Below, in pieces: positions 1 to 6,981 of a DNA stretch of 8,734 bases (within the stretch, counting starts at the first letter, position 1; the number at the start of each line of letters is the position of its first letter). The notes under the pieces were generated by a model that worked only from the letters and a program-made list of their open reading frames with translations, ran no database searches and was not told the origin of the DNA. The stretch covers positions 1-8,734 of the forward strand of contig CALBKP010000083.1 of the NCBI GenBank assembly GCA_937895825.1. The letters are read 5' to 3'. Both the position numbers and the translations under genes were made by a program. Source of the DNA: an uncultured Alistipes sp. Lineage in GTDB: Bacteria; Bacteroidota; Bacteroidia; Bacteroidales; Rikenellaceae.

Positions 1-1784
1 TAGGTGGTGTTGAGCCCCAGTCAGAGACTGTATGGCGTCAGGCTGACAAGTATAATGTGCCCCGTATCGCTTATGTAAATAAGATGGACCGTCAGGGTGC
101 TGACTTCTACAGCGTGGTGAGCCAGATGAAGACTGTGCTCGGTGCTAATCCTTGTCCTATTGTAATTCCTATCGGTGCAGAATTTAGCTTCAAGGGTGTG
201 GTTGACCTCATCAAGATGAAGGCTATCGTATGGCACGATGAGACAATGGGGGCTGACTATTCAGTAGAGGAGATTCCTGCTGACATGATGGATGAAGCTA
301 TCAAGTGGCGCGAGAACTTGCTCGACAAGGTGGCTGAGTTTGACGATGAGGTGATGATGAAGTACCTTGACGATCCTGACTCTGTGACCGAGGAGGAGAT
401 TATTAAGTGTGCGCGTATCGGTACCTTGAAGATGGAGCTCGTGCCTATGCTTTGTGGTTCTTCGTTCAAGAACAAGGGCGTACAGACGTTGCTTGACTAT
501 GTTTGTGCATTCTTGCCTTCTCCCTTGGATACTCCTGTTGTTGAGTGTACAGACTCTACTACCGGTGAACCTATGGAGCTCAAGGCTCAGGAGGATGAGA
601 AGACTACAGCTTTGGCATTCAAGATTGCCGTTGACCCCTATGTAGGCCGTTTGGTATTCTTCCGTGTATACTCAGGTTGCATAACTGCAGGTTCATACGT
701 ATACAACCCTCGTTCGGGTAAGAAGGAGCGTGTATCTCGTATCTTCCAGATGTTCTCAAATAAGCAGACTCCCGTTGACTGCATTGCTGCCGGTGATATC
801 GGTGCTGGTGTTGGTTTTAAGGATATCCGCACTGGTGATACATTGTGCGATGAGTCGCTCTCTGTAATGCTCGAGTCAATGGATTTCCCCGAACCCGTTA
901 TTGGTATTGCTGTTGAGCCCAAATCTCAGAAGGATGTTGACAAGCTTTCTAACGGTCTTGCTAAGTTGGCTGAGGAGGATCCCACATTTACTGTTAAGAC
1001 AGACGAGCAGACAGGTCAGACCGTTATCTCGGGTATGGGTGAGCTTCACTTGGATATCATTATCGACCGTCTGAAGCGTGAGTTCAACGTGGAGTGTAAC
1101 CAGGGTCGTCCACAGGTTAGCTACAAGGAGGCGATTTCGCAGACTGTTGAACTCCGTGAAGTTTACAAGAAACAGTCGGGTGGTCGTGGTAAGTTTGCCG
1201 ACATCATCGTTAAGGTTGGTCCTGTTGACGAGGATTGGACACAGGGTGGCTTGCAGTTTGTGAACGAGGTGAAGGGTGGTAACGTTCCTAGCGAATTCAT
1301 CCCCGCCGTACAGAAGGGCTTCCAGACCGCTATGCGCAATGGTATCCTCGGTGGCTATCCGCTTGATTCGCTCAAGGTTACTTTGGTCGATGGTTCATTC
1401 CACCCGGTTGATTCAGACCAGTTGTCATTCGAGATTTGCGCTATCCAGGCCTTCAAGAACGCATGTATGAAGGCTGCTCCTCAGATTATGGAGCCCATCA
1501 TGCGTCTCGAAGTTGTTACTCCTGAGGAGAACATGGGTGACGTTATCGGTGACTTGAACAAGCGTCGTGGTCAAGTAGAGGGTATGGAGAGCAGCCGTTC
1601 TGGTGCTCGAGTAGTGAAGGCTAAGGTGCCCTTGGCAGAAATGTTCGGTTATGTAACCGCTTTGCGTAGTATCACCTCAGGTCGTGCAACATCAACCATG
1701 ACTTACGACCATCACGCAGCAGTAAGCCGTCAGATTGCAAAGGCCGTACTCGAAGAGAACGGTGGACGTGCAGACCTTGTATAA
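1..1784 (+). CDS. fusA: Elongation factor G, 5' truncated by the window edge
   Basis: GTPase that translocates tRNAs and mRNA through the ribosome and, with RRF, recycles ribosomes; cytoplasmic. The reading frame is open from base 3 and the first visible residues are GGVEPQSETVW, so roughly 110-120 N-terminal residues (P-loop, switch regions, DTPGH) lie upstream. Visible are 593 residues: the G4 motif NKMD at visible residues 26-29, the later G5-like SSFKNKG, domain II from about 190, domain III from about 296, domain IV from about 369 with QSGGRGKF and the tip sequence HPVDS (His at about 467), and domain V from about 495. A GTG at base 57 is an internal valine, not a start. The protein ends RADLV with TAA at 1782-1784. 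It looks like the canonical EF-G of the str cluster rather than a diverged paralog, judged on the intact G4/G5 and domain IV tip; the rest of the G domain cannot be checked. All 26 visible arginine codons are CGN, none AGA, unlike the genes downstream. No tuf follows. Confidence 0.98.
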   Translation, partial: GGVEPQSETVWRQADKYNVPRIAYVNKMDRQGADFYSVVSQMKTVLGANPCPIVIPIGAEFSFKGVVDLIKMKAIVWHDETMGADYSVEEIPADMMDEAIKWRENLLDKVAEFDDEVMMKYLDDPDSVTEEEIIKCARIGTLKMELVPMLCGSSFKNKGVQTLLDYVCAFLPSPLDTPVVECTDSTTGEPMELKAQEDEKTTALAFKIAVDPYVGRLVFFRVYSGCITAGSYVYNPRSGKKERVSRIFQMFSNKQTPVDCIAAGDIGAGVGFKDIRTGDTLCDESLSVMLESMDFPEPVIGIAVEPKSQKDVDKLSNGLAKLAEEDPTFTVKTDEQTGQTVISGMGELHLDIIIDRLKREFNVECNQGRPQVSYKEAISQTVELREVYKKQSGGRGKFADIIVKVGPVDEDWTQGGLQFVNEVKGGNVPSEFIPAVQKGFQTAMRNGILGGYPLDSLKVTLVDGSFHPVDSDQLSFEICAIQAFKNACMKAAPQIMEPIMRLEVVTPEENMGDVIGDLNKRRGQVEGMESSRSGARVVKAKVPLAEMFGYVTALRSITSGRATSTMTYDHHAAVSRQIAKAVLEENGGRADLV

Positions 1785-1795
1785 AAAAAGAAAAT

Positions 1796-1835
1796 GGAAA
1801 GGCCGATTAGCGAATGACTCTTAATCGGCCATTCC
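1796..1835 (+). terminator. Hairpin between fusA and rpsJ: terminator or attenuator
   Basis: GGCCGATTA (1801-1809) pairs perfectly with TAATCGGCC (1822-1830) around a 12-nt loop. The stem extends past one A-A mismatch with GGAA (1796-1799) against TTCC (1832-1835). A run of A precedes it and the A/T-rich TTATTATATTATAATTATT follows at 1836-1854. The downstream tract is U-rich but interrupted by A, so it is weaker than a classical U-run. The hairpin starts 12 nt after the fusA stop and ends 33 nt before the rpsJ ATG. It could end str transcription, partly attenuate read-through into the S10 genes, or protect the fusA mRNA 3' end. The structure is seen; the function is inferred. Confidence 0.65.
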
Positions 1836-1868
1836 TTATTATATTATAATTATTAACTTAAAACACTA

Positions 1869-2174
1869 ATGAGTCAAAAAATTAGAATTAAACTGAAATC
1901 TTACGACCACAACTTGGTTGACAAGTCAGCTGAGAAGATCGTGAAGACAGTGAAGGCTACTGGCGCTATCGTAAGCGGTCCTATTCCATTGCCTACACAC
2001 AAGAGAATCTTTACAGTAAACCGTTCGACCTTCGTAAACAAGAAGGCTCGTGAACAGTTCCAACTCTCTTCTTACAAGAGACTCATCGACATCTACAGCT
2101 CTACAGCTAAGACCGTTGATGCACTCATGAAGCTGGAGTTGCCGAGTGGAGTGGAAGTAGAAATTAAAGTGTGA
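1869..2174 (+). CDS. rpsJ: Small ribosomal subunit protein uS10
   Basis: Component of the 30S head; in Escherichia coli it also pairs with NusB as the antitermination factor NusE. The 101-residue product is close to the usual 101-103. It shows the S10 signature around GPIPLPTHKRIFTV (residues 37-50), the conserved VNKKAREQ segment, and the C-terminal KTVDALMKLELPSGVEV. The position before VNK is Phe where E. coli has His, and Lys59 replaces an Asp; both look like the Bacteroidetes form of the protein. The ATG at 1869 gives the family N-terminus and no good alternative exists. There is no Shine-Dalgarno; the leader is A/T-rich (TTAACTTAAAACACTA). It is the first gene after the spacer hairpin and the only complete gene here ending in TGA; all the others end in TAA. 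Confidence 0.98.
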   Translation: MSQKIRIKLKSYDHNLVDKSAEKIVKTVKATGAIVSGPIPLPTHKRIFTVNRSTFVNKKAREQFQLSSYKRLIDIYSSTAKTVDALMKLELPSGVEVEIKV

Positions 2175-2195
2175 TTAAATTAAAAATTAACTGAA

Positions 2196-2813
2196 ATGCC
2201 AGGATTATTAGGAAAAAAGATCGGAATGACATCCGTTTTCAGTGCCGATGGTAAGAATGTTCCATGCACTGTTATCGAAGTAGGTCCTTGTACAGTTACA
2301 CAGGTAAAGAGTGTTGAGAAGGATGGCTATGCTGCAGTACAGGTAGGCTTCCAGGACAAGAAGGAGAAGCATACATCTGCTCCTTTGATGGGACACTTCA
2401 AGAAAGCTGGTGTAACTCCCAAGAGACACTTGGCCGAGTTCAAGAATTTTGAGAATGAGTACAACTTGGGTGACGTTATCACCGTAGATTTGTTCAGCGA
2501 TACAGCTTATGTATCTGTAGTGGGCACATCAAAGGGTAAAGGCTTCCAGGGCGTTGTTAAGAGACATGGTTTCGGTGGTGTAGGCCAGACAACGCACGGT
2601 CAGCACAATCGCGCACGCAAGCCGGGTTCAATCGGTGCTTGTTCATATCCTGCAAAGGTATTCAAGGGCATGCGTATGGCCGGTCATATGGGTAACGAGC
2701 GTGTTACAATCCATAACTTGCAGGTGCTTAAAGTACAACCTGAGAACAATCTCCTCGTAGTGAAGGGCTCTGTTCCCGGTTACAATGGTTCAATCGTAAT
2801 TGTTGAGAAATAA
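2196..2813 (+). CDS. rplC: Large ribosomal subunit protein uL3
   Basis: Early-assembly 50S protein whose extended central loop reaches towards the peptidyl-transferase centre. It has 205 residues against 209 in E. coli. The family features are the start MPGLLGKKIGMTSVF, GTSKGKGFQG (110-119), PGSIG (143-147), KVFKGMRMAGHMGNERVT and the terminal LLVVKGSVPG. The loop after GSIG reads ACSYP; the residue aligned with E. coli Gln150, which is methylated by PrmB, is Ser150. The spacer from rpsJ is 21 nt and A/T-rich (ATTAAATTAAAAATTAACTG) with no SD. The stop overlaps the rplD start as TAATG, so L3 and L4 translation may be coupled. Confidence 0.98.
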   Translation: MPGLLGKKIGMTSVFSADGKNVPCTVIEVGPCTVTQVKSVEKDGYAAVQVGFQDKKEKHTSAPLMGHFKKAGVTPKRHLAEFKNFENEYNLGDVITVDLFSDTAYVSVVGTSKGKGFQGVVKRHGFGGVGQTTHGQHNRARKPGSIGACSYPAKVFKGMRMAGHMGNERVTIHNLQVLKVQPENNLLVVKGSVPGYNGSIVIVEK

Positions 2814-3451
2814 TGGAAGTTAGCGTATATAACATTAAAGGTGAAGACACCGGAAGAAAGGTCGTTTTGAACGATGCTATCTTCGGCATTGAGCCCAATG
2901 ACCACGCCATCTACTTGGACGTAAAGCAGTATATGGCTAACCAACGTCAGGGTACTCATAAATCAAAGGAAAGAAGTGAGATCTCAGGTTCAACACGTAA
3001 GCTCGGCCGCCAGAAAGGTGGTGGTGGTGCACGTCGTGGTGACATCAACTCTCCCGTATTGGTAGGTGGTGGTCGTGTATTCGGTCCCCAGCCCCGTGAC
3101 TATGGCTTCAAACTGAACAAGAAGGTTAAGGCTCTTGCACGTAAGTCAGCGCTCAGCTACAAAGTGCAGGAAAATGCTCTTTTGGTAGTTGAAGATTTCA
3201 ATTTCGAGGCACCCAAGACCAAGCAATATGTGGAATTGCTGCAAAATCTCAAAGTAGCTGGTAAAAAGTTGCTTATGGTTTTGCCCGAAGCAAATAAAAA
3301 CGTATATTTGTCAGCACGTAACATACAGCGTCAGGATATGGCTGTTGCATCTGCTGTTAATACATATCAGGTATTGAATGCAGACGCAATGGTTGTAACT
3401 GAAAGTGCGCTGGCTGTTATCGAAGGAACTTTAATGAATAAGGAGGCTTAA
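2813..3451 (+). CDS. rplD: Large ribosomal subunit protein uL4
   Basis: Early 50S assembly protein; a globular body on the subunit surface and a long basic loop that, with L22, forms the constriction of the exit tunnel. In E. coli L4 also represses the S10 operon. The 212-residue product has the loop at about residues 58-105: STRKLGRQKGGGGARRG then SPVLVGGGRVFGPQPRD. The tip RQKGGGGARR differs from the E. coli RQKGTGRARS, which lost one Thr and one Arg to Gly here. The start ATG shares its A with the rplC stop. Codons 210-212 (AAG GAG GCT) double as a Shine-Dalgarno-like site for rplW. No E. coli-type S10 leader is present upstream of rpsJ, so L4 autoregulation of that kind is not supported by the sequence. 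Confidence 0.98.
   Translation: MEVSVYNIKGEDTGRKVVLNDAIFGIEPNDHAIYLDVKQYMANQRQGTHKSKERSEISGSTRKLGRQKGGGGARRGDINSPVLVGGGRVFGPQPRDYGFKLNKKVKALARKSALSYKVQENALLVVEDFNFEAPKTKQYVELLQNLKVAGKKLLMVLPEANKNVYLSARNIQRQDMAVASAVNTYQVLNADAMVVTESALAVIEGTLMNKEA
3440..3446 (+). promoter_or_regulatory. Shine-Dalgarno-like site for rplW
   Basis: AAGGAGG lies in the last codons of rplD, with 8 nt between it and the rplW ATG at 3455. It is a seven-base perfect complement to the CCUCCUU anti-SD of bacterial 16S rRNA. Most other starts in the window have only A-rich leaders. The bases also encode Lys-Glu of L4, so coding coincidence is possible. Confidence 0.5.
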
Positions 3452-3454
3452 AAA

Positions 3455-3745
3455 ATGGGTATTATCGTTAAACCTTTGGTTACTGAGAAGATGACTTCTA
3501 TCACAGAGAAGTCTAATCGTTTCGGATTCATTGTAAGTCCTGAAGCAAACAAATTGGAGATTAAGAATGAAGTAGAGGCTTTGTATAACGTGACGGTTGT
3601 AGAGGTAAATACAATCCGTTATGCCGGTAAGAATAAGGCACGTTGGACAAAGTCAGGCCTTATCAAGGGTAGATCAAACGCTTTCAAGAAAGCTATCGTA
3701 ACCTTGAAGGATGGTGACACAATTGATTTTTATAGCAACATTTAA
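3455..3745 (+). CDS. rplW: Large ribosomal subunit protein uL23
   Basis: Sits at the mouth of the polypeptide exit tunnel and is the docking site for trigger factor and signal recognition particle in characterised bacteria. The 96-residue product has the family start IIVKPLVTEKM, with the TEK motif carrying the conserved glutamate (residue 11) equivalent to the trigger-factor-contacting Glu18 of E. coli. It also has EIKNEVEALYNVTVVEVNT and a basic loop near GKNKARW, then KKAIVTLKDGDTIDF. The ATG at 3455 lies 3 nt after the rplD stop and has the best Shine-Dalgarno-like sequence in the window. Termination is by in-frame tandem stops TAA TAG (3743-3748). rplB begins 5 nt after the first stop. 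Confidence 0.98.
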   Translation: MGIIVKPLVTEKMTSITEKSNRFGFIVSPEANKLEIKNEVEALYNVTVVEVNTIRYAGKNKARWTKSGLIKGRSNAFKKAIVTLKDGDTIDFYSNI

Positions 3746-3750
3746 TAGAA

Positions 3751-4572
<822 letters not shown>

Positions 4573-4598
4573 TAAAACCACATTAACTTGAGTAAATT

Positions 4599-4868
4599 AT
4601 GAGTCGTTCATTAAAAAAAGGTCCGTATATTAACGTATCGCTTGAGAAGAAGGTACTCTCAATGAATGAAAGTGGCAAGAAGTCTGTAGTTAAGACTTGG
4701 GCCAGAGCTTCAGTGATTTCACCTGACTTCGTTGGGCATACAATTGCAGTTCATAACGGAAAGAATTTTATTCCTGTTTATATCACCGAGAATATGGTAG
4801 GTCACAAGTTGGGCGAGTTCTCACCCACTCGTACTTTCCGTGGTCACTCAGGTAACCGTAAGAAATAA
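4599..4868 (+). CDS. rpsS: Small ribosomal subunit protein uS19
   Basis: 30S head protein that pairs with S13 and contacts 50S across an intersubunit bridge near the A-site tRNA. The 89-residue product begins MSRSLKKGPYI, the family N-terminus. It contains WARASVISPDFVGHTI and the S19 signature region VHNGKNFIPVYITENMVGHKLGEF (split here by position: residues 51-60 and 61-74), followed by SPTRTFRGH. The basic tail is shorter than in E. coli (92 aa). The leader TTGAGTAAATT is A-rich without SD and shares TTGAGTAAA with the leader of rplP. The 26-nt spacer from rplB contains nothing else recognisable. Confidence 0.98.
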   Translation: MSRSLKKGPYINVSLEKKVLSMNESGKKSVVKTWARASVISPDFVGHTIAVHNGKNFIPVYITENMVGHKLGEFSPTRTFRGHSGNRKK

Positions 4869-4903
4869 GCAGGCCATTGTAAAGTAAATAAAAAAATAAG
4901 ATA

Positions 4904-5314
4904 ATGGGAGCAAGAAAACATTTATCGGCTGAAAAGAGAAAAGAAGCCTTGAAGACCCAGTATTTTGCGAAGTTGAACAACGTTCCTTCATCACCCCGCA
5001 AGATGCGCCTCGTTTGCGATATGATTCGCGGTATGGAGGTAAACCGTGCACTTGGTGTGTTGAAGTTCTCGACAAAGGCTGCTTCTGCAGATGTAGAGAA
5101 GCTGTTGCGTTCTGCTATCGCTAACTGGGAACAGAAGAACGAACGTAAGGCCGAGGCTGGCGAATTGTTCGTTACCAAGATTTTTGTAGATGGTGCTGCT
5201 ACGCTGAAGCGTATGAGACCGGCACCCCAGGGTAGAGGTTATCGTATCCGCAAACGTTCAAACCATGTGACTTTGTTCGTGGATTCTAAAAGTACTAATG
5301 AAAATCAAGATTAA
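4904..5314 (+). CDS. rplV: Large ribosomal subunit protein uL22, extended form
   Basis: Binds 23S rRNA domains broadly; its beta-hairpin lines the exit tunnel opposite L4. At 136 residues it is longer than the 110 of E. coli. The conserved core starts near residue 24 (LNNVPSSPRKMRLV), so about 16 residues are added in front (GARKHLSAEKRKEALK), and an acidic tail SKSTNENQD is added at the end. The tunnel hairpin is at about 96-118 with LKRMRPAPQGRGYR; no deletion like those known to give macrolide resistance is seen there. The ATG at 4904 is the only start giving the N-terminal extension; it follows a 35-nt A-rich spacer (AAATAAAAAAATAAGATA) without SD. The next gene starts 2 nt after the stop. 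Confidence 0.97.
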   Translation: MGARKHLSAEKRKEALKTQYFAKLNNVPSSPRKMRLVCDMIRGMEVNRALGVLKFSTKAASADVEKLLRSAIANWEQKNERKAEAGELFVTKIFVDGAATLKRMRPAPQGRGYRIRKRSNHVTLFVDSKSTNENQD

Positions 5315-5316
5315 AG

Positions 5317-6030
5317 ATGGGACAAAAAGTTAATCCAATAAGCAACCGTTTAGGTATTATCAGAGGTTGGGATTCTAGTTGGTACGGACAGTATAGCGAC
5401 CGTTTAGTAGAAGATACCAAAATCCGTGAGTATTTGAACGCACGTTTGGCAAAGGCCAGCGTTTCTAGAATAGTAATCGAGCGTACGTTGAAGCTTGTCA
5501 CTATCACTGTATGCACCGCTCGCCCCGGGTTGATTATCGGCAAGGGTGGCCAGGAAGTAGACAAACTGAAAGAGGAGTTGAAGAAGGTTACTGACAAGGA
5601 AGTTCAGATCAATATTTTTGAGGTTAAGAAGCCCGAGCTTGACGCTGTAATTGTTGCCAACAATATCGCTCGTCAGTTGGAGGGTAAGATTGCTTACCGT
5701 CGTGCAGTGAAGATGGCTATCGCCAACACTATGCGTATGGGCGCTGAAGGTATCAAGATTCAAATCTCGGGCCGTTTGAACGGTGCTGAAATGGCACGTT
5801 CAGAGATGTACAAGGAGGGTCGTACTCCTTTGCATACTTTCCGCGCTGATATCGACTACTGCCAGGCTGAAGCTCTGACAAAGGTAGGTATCCTCGGTAT
5901 CAAGGTATGGATTTGCCGTGGCGAAGTTTATGGAAAGAGAGACCTCGCTCCTAACTTCGTACAGTCAAAGGAGACTGGTCGCGGTAATGGCGGTAAGAAC
6001 TTCAAGAAAAAGAAAAACAACAATCGCTAA
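5317..6030 (+). CDS. rpsC: Small ribosomal subunit protein uS3
   Basis: 30S head and shoulder protein at the mRNA entry channel. It has 237 residues against 233 in E. coli. The N-terminal MGQKVNPISNRLG is the family start. A type II KH domain carries ARPGLIIGKGG with the GKGG loop at residues 75-78. The C-terminal domain has SGRLNGAEMAR (151-161), EGRTPLHT and RADIDY. Residues R128, R129 and K132 correspond to E. coli R131, R132 and K135, which support mRNA unwinding at the entry site. The tail is lysine/asparagine-rich (KNFKKKKNNNR). The start lies 2 nt after the rplV stop with leader GATTAAAG and no SD, so it probably relies on ribosomes finishing rplV. Confidence 0.98.
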   Translation: MGQKVNPISNRLGIIRGWDSSWYGQYSDRLVEDTKIREYLNARLAKASVSRIVIERTLKLVTITVCTARPGLIIGKGGQEVDKLKEELKKVTDKEVQINIFEVKKPELDAVIVANNIARQLEGKIAYRRAVKMAIANTMRMGAEGIKIQISGRLNGAEMARSEMYKEGRTPLHTFRADIDYCQAEALTKVGILGIKVWICRGEVYGKRDLAPNFVQSKETGRGNGGKNFKKKKNNNR

Positions 6031-6043
6031 TTGAGTAAAGACT

Positions 6044-6469
6044 ATGTTACAACCGAAAAAGACAAAATATAGAAGAGTCCAGAAAGGCTCTGCTAAGGGT
6101 AACGCTCAGAGAGGTAACCAGTTGGCTTTTGGTTCTTTCGGAATCAAGTCTATGGGTACCAAATGGATTACCGGACGTCAGATTGAGGCTGCTCGTATCG
6201 CTGTAACCCGTTATATGCAACGTCAAGGTCAGGTATGGATTCGCATCTTCCCGGATAAGCCTATCACCAAGAAGCCTGCTGACGTACGTATGGGTAAAGG
6301 TAAGGGTAGTCCCGAAGGCTTCGTAGCCCCTGTAACTCCGGGTCGTATGATTATCGAAATTGATGGTGTACCTTTTGATGTAGCTAAGGAAGCTTTGCGT
6401 CTCGGTGCTCAGAAGTTGCCTATCATTACTAAGTTTGTAGTACGTCGTGATTACGACTTCTCTAAGTAA
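6044..6469 (+). CDS. rplP: Large ribosomal subunit protein uL16
   Basis: Late-assembling 50S protein beside the A-site tRNA and the peptidyl-transferase centre. It has 141 residues against 136 in E. coli. Landmarks are the start MLQPKKTKYRR, GNQLAFGSFGIKSMG, WITGRQIEAARIA, the WIRIFPDKPITKKP block and VRMGKGKGSPEG. Arg82 corresponds to E. coli Arg81, the residue hydroxylated by RoxA/YcfD; whether that modification occurs in this organism cannot be told here. The C-terminus is LPIITKFVVRRDYDFSK. The spacer from rpsC is 13 nt and consists of TTGAGTAAAGACT, without SD. It ends with in-frame tandem stops TAA TAA (6467-6472). Confidence 0.98.
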   Translation: MLQPKKTKYRRVQKGSAKGNAQRGNQLAFGSFGIKSMGTKWITGRQIEAARIAVTRYMQRQGQVWIRIFPDKPITKKPADVRMGKGKGSPEGFVAPVTPGRMIIEIDGVPFDVAKEALRLGAQKLPIITKFVVRRDYDFSK

Positions 6470-6512
6470 TAATCTTGACACGAAGTAACGAACTTATTAA
6501 AAAGTAGAGATT

Positions 6513-6710
6513 ATGAAAATTGCAGAAATAAGAGAAATTGCAACAAATGAGTTAGTTGAGAGACTCGGCACAGAGGAGGCTAACTACAAGAATATGGTGT
6601 TGAATCACGCTATCTCTCCGTTGGAAAATCCTGCGCAGATTAAGAAACAGCGCAGAATGATTGCGAGAATGAAGACTGAGTTGCGTTGGAGAGAGCTTAA
6701 CAACAATTAA
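6513..6710 (+). CDS. rpmC: Large ribosomal subunit protein uL29
   Basis: Small two-helix protein that sits next to L23 at the exit-tunnel mouth. The 65-residue product matches family size (63-66). It shows the helical EIREIATNELVERL start, the central segment with NHAISPLENPAQIKKQRR and the ARMKTELRWRE end; the family signature is near residues 40-55. A 43-nt A/T-rich spacer precedes it, the second longest after rpsJ, without a Shine-Dalgarno (AAAAAGTAGAGATT). Five of seven arginine codons are AGA. Confidence 0.97.
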   Translation: MKIAEIREIATNELVERLGTEEANYKNMVLNHAISPLENPAQIKKQRRMIARMKTELRWRELNNN

Positions 6711-6721
6711 TATTGGTTCTC

Positions 6722-6979
6722 ATGGAAGAAAAAAGTTTAAGAAAAGAAAGAATCGGTGTTGTAGTAAGCGACAAGATGGATAAGACCATTGTAGTAGCTG
6801 CTAAATATAAGGAAAGACACCCTATTTATGGTAAATTCGTGACCAAGACGAAGAAGTACCATGCTCATGATGAGAAGAACGATTGCCATCCTGGTGATAC
6901 CGTACGTATCCAGGAGACACGTCCTTTGAGCAAGACTAAGAGATGGAGAGTAGTAGAAATCATTGAAAGAGCTAAGTAA
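6722..6979 (+). CDS. rpsQ: Small ribosomal subunit protein uS17
   Basis: OB-fold primary 16S rRNA binder in the 30S body. The 85-residue product starts at the ATG at 6722 (MEEKSLRKERIGVVVS). An in-frame TTG at 6713 would add three residues but is unsupported by the family. Seen are SDKMDKTIVVAAKYKERHP, YGKFVTKTKKYHAHDE and the S17 signature GDTVRIQETRPLS at 58-70. It is the last gene of the E. coli S10 operon; here the next gene, rplN, follows after only 2 nt, so there is no room for a separate spc promoter. The leader ATTGGTTCTC is the least A-rich in the window and also lacks SD. Six of eight arginine codons are AGA. Confidence 0.98.
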   Translation: MEEKSLRKERIGVVVSDKMDKTIVVAAKYKERHPIYGKFVTKTKKYHAHDEKNDCHPGDTVRIQETRPLSKTKRWRVVEIIERAK

Positions 6980-6981
6980 TT

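Noticed and set aside
57..1784. fusA starting at the GTG at base 57
   Set aside because: The frame is open to the window edge and the upstream codons encode the conserved EF-G sequence GGVEPQSETVW, so GTG is an internal valine.
4783..5178. 131-codon antisense open frame spanning rpsS and rplV
   Set aside because: It crosses two conserved genes and their spacer. The hydrophobic stretch comes from the complement of the A-rich leader, not from a believable membrane protein.
5812..5830. AAGGAG / CTCCTT hairpin inside rpsC
   Set aside because: The bases encode the conserved S3 segment YKEGRTPL, no start codon follows at a useful distance, and the stem is only 6 bp.
6047..6481. 144-codon antisense open frame under rplP
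   Set aside because: Same reason: it mirrors the L16 gene with low-complexity Leu/Thr/Ser content and no known domain.
6475..6503. E. coli-like promoter TTGACA, 17 nt, TAAAAA ahead of rpmC
   Set aside because: Bacteroidetes primary sigma factor uses a different consensus (TTTG / TAnnTTTG), the -10 matches TATAAT at only 4 of 6 bases, and the site is within a continuous ribosomal-protein operon.
6713..6721. TTG start extending rpsQ by three residues
   Set aside because: The ATG at 6722 gives the normal S17 N-terminus and every other visible start in the window is ATG.
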